In this document: one piece after another, positions 1 through 6,359 of the stretch
Layout: every line of letters starts with the position of its first letter
How positions within the stretch are numbered: position 1 is the stretch's first letter
Assembly: GCA_026770615.1 (NCBI GenBank)
Contig: MU631538.1
Location: forward strand, 72,644-83,476
Source of the DNA: Pavlovales sp. CCMP2436
Lineage: Eukaryota; Haptophyta; Pavlovophyceae; Pavlovales
DNA: 10,833 bases
Direction of reading: 5' to 3'
Position numbers and translations under genes: made by a program
Notes under the pieces: generated by a model
Database searches by the model: none
The model's input: only the letters and a program-made list of their open reading frames with translations
What the model was told of the DNA's origin: nothing

Positions 1-34
1 CTCAGCCTAGTCCTCTCGGCGCTAGCTGGAGGCA

Positions 35-55
35 GCACTCGCTCCGCGCGAGTGC
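35..55. repeat. Short perfect inverted repeat (hairpin)
   Basis: GCACTCGC (35-42) and GCGAGTGC (48-55) are exact reverse complements separated by a 5-base loop. The stem is GC-rich and could form a stable hairpin. No gene end lies next to it, so I cannot assign a terminator or RNA role. Confidence 0.6.
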
Positions 56-156
56 CAGCAGGGGCATCAATGTTGAAAGTAACTGCAAAAGACGAAAAGA
101 CGACGCCTTAAAGGCTGCATGTTCTATCTCATGGCAGCAGATCCGCTCTGCCGCCC

Positions 157-188
157 GGACTGGTTCTCACTCACTGATAGTCCAGTCC
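157..188. repeat. Inverted repeat with 18-base loop
   Basis: GGACTGG (157-163) pairs with CCAGTCC (182-188). The arms are short and the match could be chance. It lies in the 289-base non-coding stretch before the helicase remnant, where I see no gene. Confidence 0.3.
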
Positions 189-210
189 TGGTGTCCGAGG
201 CCCAGACCAG

Positions 211-240
211 CTCCGCGCTGTCCGGCTCCGCGCTGTCCGG
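211..240. repeat. Perfect 15-bp tandem duplication
   Basis: The unit CTCCGCGCTGTCCGG occurs twice head to tail (211-225 and 226-240) with no mismatch. An exact match suggests a recent slippage or repair event. It is one of three short tandem duplications around the helicase remnant. Confidence 0.85.
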
Positions 241-264
241 CGCCTGACAGTACTCTCGTATTTA

Positions 265-284
265 AATCGTATTGTAATACGATT
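265..284. promoter_or_regulatory. Palindrome immediately upstream of the helicase ORF
   Basis: AATCGTATT (265-273) and AATACGATT (276-284) form a perfect 9-bp inverted repeat around GT. It ends 5 bases before the ATG at 290 and supplies the in-frame TAA (275-277) that delimits the ORF. The position fits an operator-like or core promoter element. The core ATACGAT also recurs in the 5923-6148 array. A regulatory role is inference only. Confidence 0.4.
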
Positions 285-289
285 GTATT

Positions 290-1728
290 ATGCCCTCGCG
301 GTCGTCTGTCGATAGAGACGACTTTGCCTCAATGAACGATGAGCCGGCTATGAAGAGGAAAAGGACGACTGAATTCGCGCGGTCGGTCAAGCTAATCGCG
401 TCTCTCTTCGAAGACAATGACCTAGCGCTAATCCGAGGCAATCTACCTCGCGCTACGCTAGTGATGCAGCGCGTGCGCCAAGGAGAAATGGTCACTCCAT
501 TGTGGGAAAACTATGGCGGAAGTGACACGGCGGTGCCGCTCACGAATACGGTTTATATGATGGGTGGTCCCGGGTCGGAGATACAATCATACGTGAGACG
601 CGCCGCATGCAACGTAGTCGGCATTGCCGCCGCCATCCATGGCAATGTAGAGTTTCCGAACGTACCCCCTTACTCGGGTGAGTACGTGTTCGCCAATGGC
701 GTATTGAATTTATACGAGTCGACGTTCACTACGTTCAACGAATATGTTTGCGCACCAAATGCCTGTGCAAAAAAACGCTTTGAAATGGACTTTGACCCCG
801 CGTGGCTCCTGCCTGGTACTATGCACCCCACGCCACAGCTCGACTCCATCGTCCGCATGCAAGAGTGAGACTCTGCCGAGGAGGAATTGTTGCTTGGCAT
901 GCTAGGCCGTCTGCTATTTCCAGTCGGGCGCTTTGATAATTGGCAAGCATGCCTCATGCTTTGATAAGCGGCAAGCATGCCCCATTCGAGTCGCTCGTGA
1001 ACTCGAGCGTCGTCATTGCCGCAGACATGGACAAGGAGCTAATGTCCAACCTGTTCCAGACCGACCTGCACAAGATTATCAACGGTGAGCGCGTCGAGAT
1101 CAACATTAAATACGGGGGCCGTCGGACACTGCAATGGGTCGCGCCCTTTATGCTCGTGGCCAATGTGGTTCCCAACTGGCAGGACGATCAGGGTCAGATG
1201 ACGCGTCGCGTCGTCTACTTTAATTTTTCAAAAAAACCGGCTCTGTGCAACAGTAGTCTAGCCGGCGAGCTGCGGGATCCTGCTGTACAGGTTCAGGTCC
1301 TCCTGCGCTGCAGCAAGGCCTACCGCCGGCTCGCGGTGCGCTACACACAGGACGGCATCATGCCCAACATCCTAGCCAAGTACTACCCTCGCCGCGCCAA
1401 GGTGGGTTCCAAGGTCCAGCAAGACAGCGACCCGCTCGTCCACTTTGTAGCTGAGGTCCTGGTACACAGTCCTGGATAGTATGTATCGATGGCGTCTCTA
1501 CGGGAGCACAAGATTCGCTTCTGTAAGCTGCATGAATACGACCCGAAGCTCGTGCAGTTCCGAAAGGAATTCCAAAATATCGTTTCGTCCAAAGACATGA
1601 AGGTCTACACCAGCATGCTCGAGATAGCCCAAAGCAACAGGTTCAAGAACGGACAGTCGGTCCCTAAAAGCGTGTTTATCGAGAACTGCTCGATAAATGC
1701 ATTTGCGATCATGGATGACGAGTACTAA
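290..1728 (+). pseudogene. D5-type primase-helicase (SF3) remnant of viral type
   Basis: D5 helicases are hexameric SF3 ATPases that unwind DNA ahead of viral replication forks. The 290-868 part carries the D5_N signature FANGVLNL (residues 134-141). In the same frame past the TGA at 866 comes MLGRLLFPVGRFDNWQ, the block that normally leads directly into Walker A. There the frame meets TGA-TAA (962-967) and the homology resumes in another frame. That part has a Walker B-like VVIAADMD, the INGERVEI block, a motif C region with VANVVPNWQDD, and the arginine-finger-like TRRVVYFNF. A TAG at 1477 interrupts it, and the C-terminal part runs in the same frame to the TAA at 1726. No G-x4-GK[ST] is visible, so the ATPase is presumably dead. 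The N-terminal primase domain found in longer homologues is absent. The source is probably a large DNA virus, virophage or polinton-like virus of protists; sequence alone does not decide which. No intron with good splice signals explains the gap. Confidence 0.75.
930..985 (+). repeat. 28-bp imperfect tandem duplication at the lost Walker A
   Basis: Bases 930-957 and 958-985 match at 25 of 28 positions; both contain GCTTTGATAA and GGCAAGCATGCC. The duplication creates the TGA-TAA that ends the upstream frame and moves the reading into another frame. It sits where the helicase P-loop should be, so it is probably the scar of the deletion. Confidence 0.85.
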
Positions 1729-1751
1729 TCATGCATGTACTAATCATGCAT
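1722..1751. repeat. Perfect 15-bp tandem duplication over the helicase stop
   Basis: GTACTAATCATGCAT occurs at 1722-1736 and 1737-1751. The first unit includes the TAA (1726-1728) that closes the helicase C-terminal frame. It contains the palindrome ATGCAT. It marks the right-hand edge of the recognisable helicase sequence. Confidence 0.85.
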
Positions 1752-1792
1752 AATTACTCTTGGTCTGTCCGCTTATGAAAGAGAAGTAGTGA

Positions 1793-1903
1793 CGTTGCAC
1801 ACCGTGGATCGTCTGCACGCCCGAGACGAACCGCGTCCGTGACGCCGATGACACGGAGATGACGATCGGCGACTGGGTCCACAAGGCGTCCATGCGTCTC
1901 TAA
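1793..1903 (+). pseudogene. C-terminal tail of unidentified gene X, copy A
   Basis: I do not recognise the family. About 36 codons are open from just after a TGA (1790) to the TAA at 1901-1903. The frame contains TPWIVCTPETN, an acidic run RDADDTE and the terminal motif MTIGDWVHKASMRL. Copy B has nearly the same end (MTIGDWIRKASMRL), which shows this is a conserved protein C-terminus and not chance. The rest of the gene is missing upstream, where the helicase remnant ends 64 bases away. It could be a second gene of the same viral or mobile element, but this is inferred only from adjacency. Confidence 0.5.
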
Positions 1904-2077
1904 CCGTATCAGTCATTGCTTATGAGCCGTATCAGTTATTTCTCAGGTCGATTCTCAGGAAGATTACAAAACGATGATAGGCAGATTCTAAGCCGGGCTA
2001 GGTCAAATCAGTTATCAGTTTTCAGCAACAAACAGGCCGGTAATTACAAACCAGGCCGTCCAGTGTCCACGTCCAAG
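1793..2077 (+). repeat. Diverged repeat, copy A (gene X tail plus 3' flank)
   Basis: This stretch aligns with copy B at a constant offset of 681 bases across most of its 3' flank (for example 1924 to 2605 and 2054 to 2735). Shared blocks include CATGCGTCTCTAACCGTATC, TTATTTCTCAGGTCGATTC and GGCCGTCCAGTGTCCACGTC. Inside it CCGTATCAGT occurs twice, 22 bases apart (1905 and 1927). Similarity stops near 2077, where the longer gene X fragment of copy B begins. Confidence 0.8.
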
Positions 2078-2084
2078 GGAAACA

Positions 2085-2584
2085 AATCGAGTACACCATG
2101 CACCTACGTGACACAGATGTTTCCCGGTTCAATGCTCAAGGCGCATCTCGAGATCGACCACGTGGAAGGCAGCGCTACCGTGCTTGACAAGAACGCCATG
2201 TTGGTACTCATCGAGAAGATCGGCCAGAAGTACAACTGCGATGTCTCCGCCTTTCAGAACTCACGTGGCGGGAACCGCGCGCACGTGTTCATCGACCACG
2301 ACGTAGGCGGAATGCAGCTGATGCAGCTGACTGACATGCGCGAGCAGTGCGCCGAGTGGCTCAAAGGATCCATCTCAACCTCGATTCGTAGTTGGCGTTA
2401 GACGACTCCCCTTCCAAGACGCGTGTCATTCGCGCTCCATTTGCGCGCTCGCCCAAGGCGTTCCGCCGCGACCAGTACACACCGTGGGCCATCTACACGC
2501 TCGAGACGAACACACTGTCCGCGACGCCGAGGACATGAGATGACGATTGGCGACTGGATCCGCAAGGCGTCCATGCGTCTCTAA
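2085..2584 (+). pseudogene. Gene X fragment, longest copy (B)
   Basis: This is the most complete piece of the unidentified gene X. One frame is open from within repeat copy A to the TAG at 2399. The part that looks coding starts near 2085 and includes MFPGSMLKAHLEIDHVEG, YNCDVSAFQNSRGGNRAHVF and MQLMQLTDMREQCAEWL. After a frame change near 2391-2401 the reading continues with SPSKTRVIRAPFARSPKAF and QYTPWAIYTLETN. A second disruption near 2512-2535 precedes MTIGDWIRKASMRL and TAA (2582-2584). Order and spacing match copy A. An Asp- and His-rich stretch (FIDHDVGG) is visible, but I cannot name a domain. The codon choice, rich in G/C-ending codons, resembles the helicase remnant. I infer at least two indels. 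Confidence 0.5.
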
Positions 2585-3030
2585 CCGTATCAGTTATTTC
2601 TTGTGAGCCGTATCAGTTATTTCTCAGGTCGATTCTCAGGAAGATTATAGAACGATTCTAGGCCGATTATAGGTCGGTCTAGGCCAAATCAGTTATCAGT
2701 TTTTTCAAACAAACTATCCGGTACTTACAAACTAGGCCGTCCAGTGTCCACGTCAAGCCTCTCCACCTCTTCGAAAGAAGTCGTGACGCTGAATTGTTTG
2801 TATGTAATTTAAGCATTGTTAGTATGTCATCACGCCTCTCCACTTCTCCACTTCCACTCAGAAACAAATCCGTATAGCGTTTCAGCCTACCATACTAACT
2901 AACCTCATACCTACTAGTAAAGTAACTAACCTGCATTGATTCTAAGTAAGTAGCATTACAAGTAGGGGTAGGAACGGTTAGGGTTAGTTCATAACGAACG
3001 AGCAGTAGGGCGTAACGGGCACGCGAAGAA
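2476..3030 (+). repeat. Diverged repeat, copy B (gene X tail plus full 3' flank)
   Basis: It contains the gene X tail, the doubled CCGTATCAGTTATT (2586 and 2608, again 22 bases apart), and a flank that matches copy C at an offset of 480 bases (2754 to 3234 and 2823 to 3303). Shared blocks include TTCGAAAGAAGTCGTGACGC, TATGTAATTTAAGCATTGTT and CTAGTAAAGTAACT. It ends in GGTTAGGGTTAG-like sequence. No gene is seen in the flank on either strand. Confidence 0.8.
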
Positions 3031-3033
3031 ACA

Positions 3034-3085
3034 CGTCTGTGACGCATCCGAGATGAACATGACGATTGGGGATTGGGCAAGTTGA
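3034..3085 (+). pseudogene. Gene X tail, shortest copy (C)
   Basis: The frame GTCTGTGACGCATCCGAG leads into ATG-ACG-ATT-GGG-GAT-TGG-GCA and a TGA at 3083. It reads VCDASEMNMTIGDWAS and so preserves the MTIGDW core of copies A and B with a broken end. Only about 16 codons remain. Its value is as a marker that the copy C repeat starts with the same gene end. Confidence 0.5.
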
Positions 3086-3439
3086 TGACCATGGTCTAGG
3101 CCGTTTCAAGAATTCATGATTAAATTCAATCGCTAATTGCGATTTAATTAACTTAACTAGGCCGTTTCAGTTTTCAGCTTTCAGTGAGAAACTATCCGGT
3201 AATTACAAACCAGGTCGATTGGTAGTATGTCATCAAGCCTTTCCGCCTTTTCGAAAGAAGTCGTGACGCTGAATTATTTGTATGTAATTTAAGCATTGTT
3301 TGTATGTCAGCACGCCTTTCCTCTTTCCACCTTTTCTCAGAAACAAATCCGGGTAGTGTTTCATCCTACATGCTAGTAAAGTAACTGACCTACATTACTC
3401 CTAAGTAAGTAGCATTACACATAGGGCTAGAAACGGTTA

Positions 3440-3510
3440 GGATTAGGGCGTAACGAACTAGGATTAGGGCGTAACGGCTAGGGTTATGGCGTAACGGCTA
3501 GGGTTAGGCA
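3440..3510 (+). repeat. About 20-bp minisatellite with telomere-like core
   Basis: Units start at 3440 (21 bp), 3461 (20 bp) and 3481 (20 bp), with a partial unit at 3501. Each contains GTAACG followed by CTA(G/A)G-type sequence; the clearest unit is GGATTAGGGCGTAACGGCTA. TTAGGG or close variants occur in each unit. A degenerate version lies at the end of copy B (about 2973-3020). It is not a pure telomeric array. Confidence 0.7.
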
Positions 3511-3531
3511 GGATTTGGTGGACGCCAAAGA

Positions 3532-3597
3532 GGGAAAGAAGGTGTGACGATGCATTGTTTGTATGTAATATTAAGCATTGTTTGTATGTAATCTCGG
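3532..3597 (+). repeat. Partial fourth copy of the repeat flank (D)
   Basis: GAAAGAAGGTGTGACGATGC followed by ATTGTTTGTATGTAAT and AAGCATTGTTTGTATGTAAT repeats the block found at 2772 in copy B and 3252 in copy C. Offset from copy C is 280 bases, so an internal deletion separates C from D. Confidence 0.65.
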
Positions 3598-3690
3598 TTC
3601 CACTTTACCTTTCCAGACGACAAACCATGGCCATCGTATAGGGGTGACCGTCGTTCGGAGGGGGGGGGTACCTTTAGTTACTGTGAGAGC

Positions 3691-3699
3691 GTATACATA

Positions 3700-3740
<41 letters not shown>

Positions 3741-3819
3741 GTATATAGTTACTATAATTATTATTATAATTATAATTATTATTATTATATATATATATAT
3801 ATATAGTTACTATAACTAT

Positions 3820-3870
<51 letters not shown>

Positions 3871-3893
3871 ATACATATTTCTTTATATATATA
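3691..3893. repeat. (TA)n-dominated microsatellite
   Basis: Long AT/TA dinucleotide runs are interrupted by ATT/TAA-rich segments. The 14-mer TATAGTTACTATAA occurs at 3744 and 3802. A run of nine G lies just before (3660-3668). Open frames here, such as a minus-strand Tyr/Ile run, come from the repeat and are not genes. Such tracts are typical of eukaryotic nuclear DNA and are prone to breaks and assembly error. Confidence 0.9.
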
Positions 3894-4179
3894 TCACGAC
3901 TGATGCCTGTGATACATTATTATAATTATTCATAAACTCGGTTTCTACGATAAAATGGAGGCATAACCGTATTTCGAAGGGAATACTCGAGTTTTAAACT
4001 AAGAATAATAATAAAGCTCCTAACTATTGATCATTTGGCGACAATTAACTAAGTAGAGGTCGAACGAGCGACATAAATTACACACAAGATATTTATATTA
4101 CCAACGTAATCGGAATAATAATACAGCACACAAGCTGGTAGGAGCCCCAGAGGCACCCATAGGCTGGCGGGAATCCGAT
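3894..4179. other. AT-rich intergenic stretch, no gene seen
   Basis: This segment lies between the microsatellite and the stop of the minus-strand transposase-like gene. I see no coding frame with conserved character. It would contain the 3' untranslated region of that gene. No canonical AATAAA is evident on the minus strand close to the stop. Confidence 0.5.
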
Positions 4180-4902
4180 TCAGACCGTGCCCAGAGGGTT
4201 ACCCCTGCGAGATTTTGGCATCCGCCCCCGCCGGTTAGACTGCCCGCCGCGCCGCAAGGTGGGGTTGAGCTCTGCCGGCCATGCTGTGATGAGCTGCTCA
4301 AACTTGGCGCGAGCAACAGAGTATTTACACAATCCGTAGTGAACGAAGTGCTCGCAGTTGCACGAGTAGAAGAAAAAGAAATCCGTCTGCTCGAGCAGGT
4401 CCAGGTCGAGCTCGTAGCCAGAGCGTGCAAGGCACTCAATGAAGGAGTACAGCCGGCCCTTGTCGGTGATCGGGAGCTGGTAGCGGAAGGCACAGGCCCA
4501 GTCGATGAGCTCGTCAAAGTCCTTGTAAATCTCGCCCACCTCCGCGCTGATCTCATCGCCAGGCTTTCCGGCAGAGACCCTGAACTCCTTGAACGTCTTG
4601 TGCCAGCCGTCAGACGGCGAGTGAATGGCTCTGCGCATAGCGTTGACCTGCGCAGGGGAGGGCGTGTCATAGCAGGGGCGCGTGGGCAGAGCGCGCATAT
4701 GAGCGGCGGGCATATAAAGAGTCTCTACGGCGGGCAAGTGTCATAGCGGTGGCGCGTGGTGGCGCACGTACTGTGTCCTCTACGCCTGCGGCGCGCAGCT
4801 CCTGGATGGTTTTAGATGCAGGCATGACAATGCTCCCGTCCCACTTCCCGCAGCAGTGTACAGGTCCTCCACGCCCGACAAAAATGCAGCAGATTGTACT
4901 TC

Positions 4903-5031
4903 CTGGTGGTTGAAAATAATGTCATTAGAATAAATAATAAAATTATTAATCACAGCAAGGGGGAATATTAATATCTATAATATTGAATATTACAGATATT
5001 AATTAAACAATAATAAGAATAATTATTATAC
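4903..5031 (-). other. Spliceosomal intron 3 of the SWIM transposase-like gene (129 nt)
   Basis: On the minus strand the donor is CATCCG|GTATAATA and the acceptor TTTTCAACCACCAG|GAAGTAC. The interior is very AT-rich, unlike the GC-rich exons on either side. The join is phase 0 and links NFEHKFHP to EVQSAAFLSG without a stop. Read through, the frame would stop at a TAA (5028-5026) only one codon into the intron. Confidence 0.65.
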
Positions 5032-5139
5032 CGGATGGAACTTGTGCTCGAAATTCGTGTCGGTCTTGGAGACGGCGTGAACCCAGCCCATGATCGAGCC
5101 AAGCGCACAGTCCGCCGCCTCTTTCTTGAAGCAGAGTTT

Positions 5140-5228
5140 CTGTGGCAAAACGCAAGAGGGGCAGATGTGCGTGTGAATGTGCACAACTGGATGTCTAATC
5201 GCGCGCGGGCACGCGCACGGGCCCTTAC
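5140..5228 (-). other. Spliceosomal intron 2 of the SWIM transposase-like gene (89 nt)
   Basis: On the minus strand the donor is AAGAAA|GTAAGGGC and the acceptor CTTGCGTTTTGCCACAG|AAACTC. A pyrimidine-rich run precedes the acceptor. The intron encodes a low-complexity Arg-Ala run if read through. Removing it gives a phase-0 join that leads into KLCFKKEAADCALGSIMGWV. Confidence 0.7.
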
Positions 5229-5572
5229 TTTCTTAATGTCCGAGTTTTTCCCCACCAAGTTGAGGTTGTGGTCGGCGAGCCCGCTTGCGTTCTGCGCATT
5301 CACCAACACGTACGAGAGCCGATACTCGCGACACCCCTGGAGGAAATCTGCGACGCGCGGCTCATGGTAGACGTCCCGAATTTTGAGGGTCATCGCATCG
5401 AAAGCGCGGTGTGCGAGCTCGGGGAAGCCGATGCGCTTGCGATAGGAGTCGAAGTCAGACTTCACGCGCGCCAAGAACTGGGGGGAGTCGTTGAAAAGCT
5501 CCCCTTTGTTCTTGTCCAGCAGGTGGCCGACATGCGAGCTGCAGAAGAGGCGGCGCGGGCCAGATTCCATTG

Positions 5573-5709
5573 CTGCGACAGGCATGCGGAGATGGGGGGG
5601 GGAGCGGCTCGTTGGGCGCGTTCTAAAGCGCGAGCTCACGCGCGGCCTCGAAGGACGCGCGCCAGACCGCGTCGTCGTCCTCGGTCCACACGTGTCCCTA
5701 GGCGCTTAC
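5573..5709 (-). other. Likely intron 1 of the SWIM transposase-like gene (137 nt)
   Basis: The donor GCCCAG|GTAAGC (minus strand) is strong. The best acceptor is GCCTGTCGCAG|CAATGG, about 20 bases after a run of nine C. The joined frame is off by one base from the LFCSSHVGHLLDKN frame, so either the exon carries an indel or another acceptor is used (an alternative is CCCCCAG at about 5491, which would drop the HVGHLLDKN segment). Confidence 0.45.
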
Positions 5710-5848
5710 CTGGGCAGTCGCACAGTCGCCCATGAAGAGCAGTGGCTGCCACACGCCGCAGTTGAGGCCGGCTGGCGGCGGGTCGATAAGGTTCACGCAC
5801 TTGAGTAGTTTGTGAGTTGATTCCGTGTGAGTCCGTGAGTTCAGACAT

Positions 5849-5886
5849 CCGGTTTTATGTTGTGACACCGGAAATTTTATGTTGTG
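5849..5886. repeat. Imperfect direct repeat upstream of the transposase exon
   Basis: CCGGTTTTATGTTGTG (5849-5864) and CCGGAAATTTTATGTTGTG (5868-5886) are adjacent copies differing by a short insertion. They lie at the point where recognisable transposase coding sequence ends, so they may mark a boundary of the element or an untranslated leader. Confidence 0.6.
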
Positions 5887-5922
5887 TTCTGTGATTTAAT
5901 TCGCCCCCGCGCCCGCGCGCGC

Positions 5923-6148
5923 GGATACGAATTTCAAGCCTGCAGTGAGTACGATTAGGCGCTGGATACGCTAGAGCACCGGCTGAGTACGTTTCAGCTC
6001 CAGGATACGATCTGCGCGTGTTTTGGATACGATAGTCCAAAAGGCGCCTCTGGATACGATTGTGCACTCGGATACGATTTGGAAGGTGTTTTGGATACGA
6101 TATGACTAATATCGGCCTGGATACGGGAGCGCACCGCCTGGATACGTC
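5923..6148. repeat. Array of 11 GGATACGAT-like motifs
   Basis: Copies start at 5923, 5947, 5964, 5985, 6003, 6025, 6052, 6070, 6093, 6119 and 6140. Most read GGATACG followed by A or T; two read GAGTACG. All point the same way (GGATACG on the plus strand). Spacers are unrelated in sequence and the periods vary from 17 to 27 bases. The array starts about 90 bases upstream of the first transposase exon. Same orientation, a conserved core and variable spacers suggest protein-binding sites more than a satellite. Subterminal transposase-binding motifs and a promoter array are both possible. No gene is seen within it. Confidence 0.85.
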
Positions 6149-6359
6149 AGAGCATTTCTTCTTGTATTGTTGATGGCAGCAGCTGAGGACGGCTGCGAAC
6201 GCGCCGACATCGTGGGTGCTTGCCAAGTTGTTGCTCTGCGGTGGCTGGGTTGGTGGTGTGGAAGGGTCGATTTCCATGTCCTCTGGGTCATCAGGGTCGT
6301 TTATGGGGGTGCGAGCTGGGTACCAGAGAAAACGAAGTTTTCATAGGTTCACCAGGATT
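6149..6359. other. Region with a short open minus-strand segment, no assigned gene
   Basis: On the minus strand a frame is open from about 6333 through the array and includes NDPDDPEDMEIDPSTPPTQ and ASTHDVGAFAAVLSCCHQQ, ending its protein-like character near 6155. A possible acceptor (TTTTCTCTGGTACCCAG) lies at about 6326. It could be an exon of the neighbouring transposase or of the small gene upstream, but frames do not join cleanly. I leave it unassigned. Confidence 0.25.

Larger units (their letters stand above)
3034..3515 (+). repeat. Diverged repeat, copy C
   Basis: This is the third copy of the tail-plus-flank repeat, 480 bases from copy B in the flank. It keeps ACTATCCGGTAATTACAAAC, TTCGAAAGAAGTCGTGACGC and CTAGTAAAGTAACTGACC. 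The segment 3100-3160 (AT-rich, around GATTAAATTCAATCGCTAAT) has no counterpart that I can see in copies A or B. The right end passes into the TTAGGG-type minisatellite. Confidence 0.75.
4180..5836 (-). pseudogene. MULE-like transposase with SWIM zinc finger, multi-exon and decaying
   Basis: Mutator-like transposases cut and paste DNA with a DDE catalytic core and often carry a C-terminal SWIM finger. Read on the minus strand, exon 1 (to 5710) includes GVWQPLLFMGDCATAQ, which fits the segment around a catalytic Asp. Exon 2 (5572-5229) includes LFCSSHVGHLLDKN, like the C-x-x-H-V motif after it. Exon 3 is 5139-5032 (36 codons), ending in NFEHKFHP. Exon 4 (4902-4180) starts EVQSAAFLSGVEDL and ends in SWIM CNCEHFVHYGLCKY and a basic NRRGRMPKSRRG tail. 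Introns of 137, 89 and 129 nt separate them. Removing introns 2 and 3 keeps the frame exactly. Exon 2 needs a one-base shift after intron 1. In exon 4 a MPASKTIQELRAAGVE segment lies in another frame between two segments in the same frame. The SWIM His is replaced by Tyr. No 5' start is visible, so it is partial. The SWIM call is firm; the MULE call is moderate. Confidence 0.55.

Noticed and set aside
35..55. Rho-independent terminator or tRNA stem
   Set aside because: The hairpin has no U-run, no adjacent gene end and no tRNA arms.
290..1728. Alternative genetic code or recoded stops in the helicase gene
   Set aside because: TGA, TAA and TAG all interrupt it, there is a frame change and the P-loop is missing, so decay explains everything; other frames in the window end normally at the same codons.
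3440..3510. True telomere end
   Set aside because: The units are mixed 20-bp minisatellite repeats embedded in other sequence on both sides.
3571..3876. Minus-strand Tyr/Ile repeat ORF
   Set aside because: It is a by-product of reading through the (TA)n microsatellite.
5035..5808. Plus-strand ORFs opposite the SWIM transposase-like gene
   Set aside because: The minus strand has motifs, splice sites and phase-consistent exon joins; the plus-strand frames are Arg/Ala-rich shadows.
5923..6148. CRISPR-like array
   Set aside because: The conserved unit is only 7-9 bases, periods vary from 17 to 27, and the setting is eukaryotic with no cas genes.
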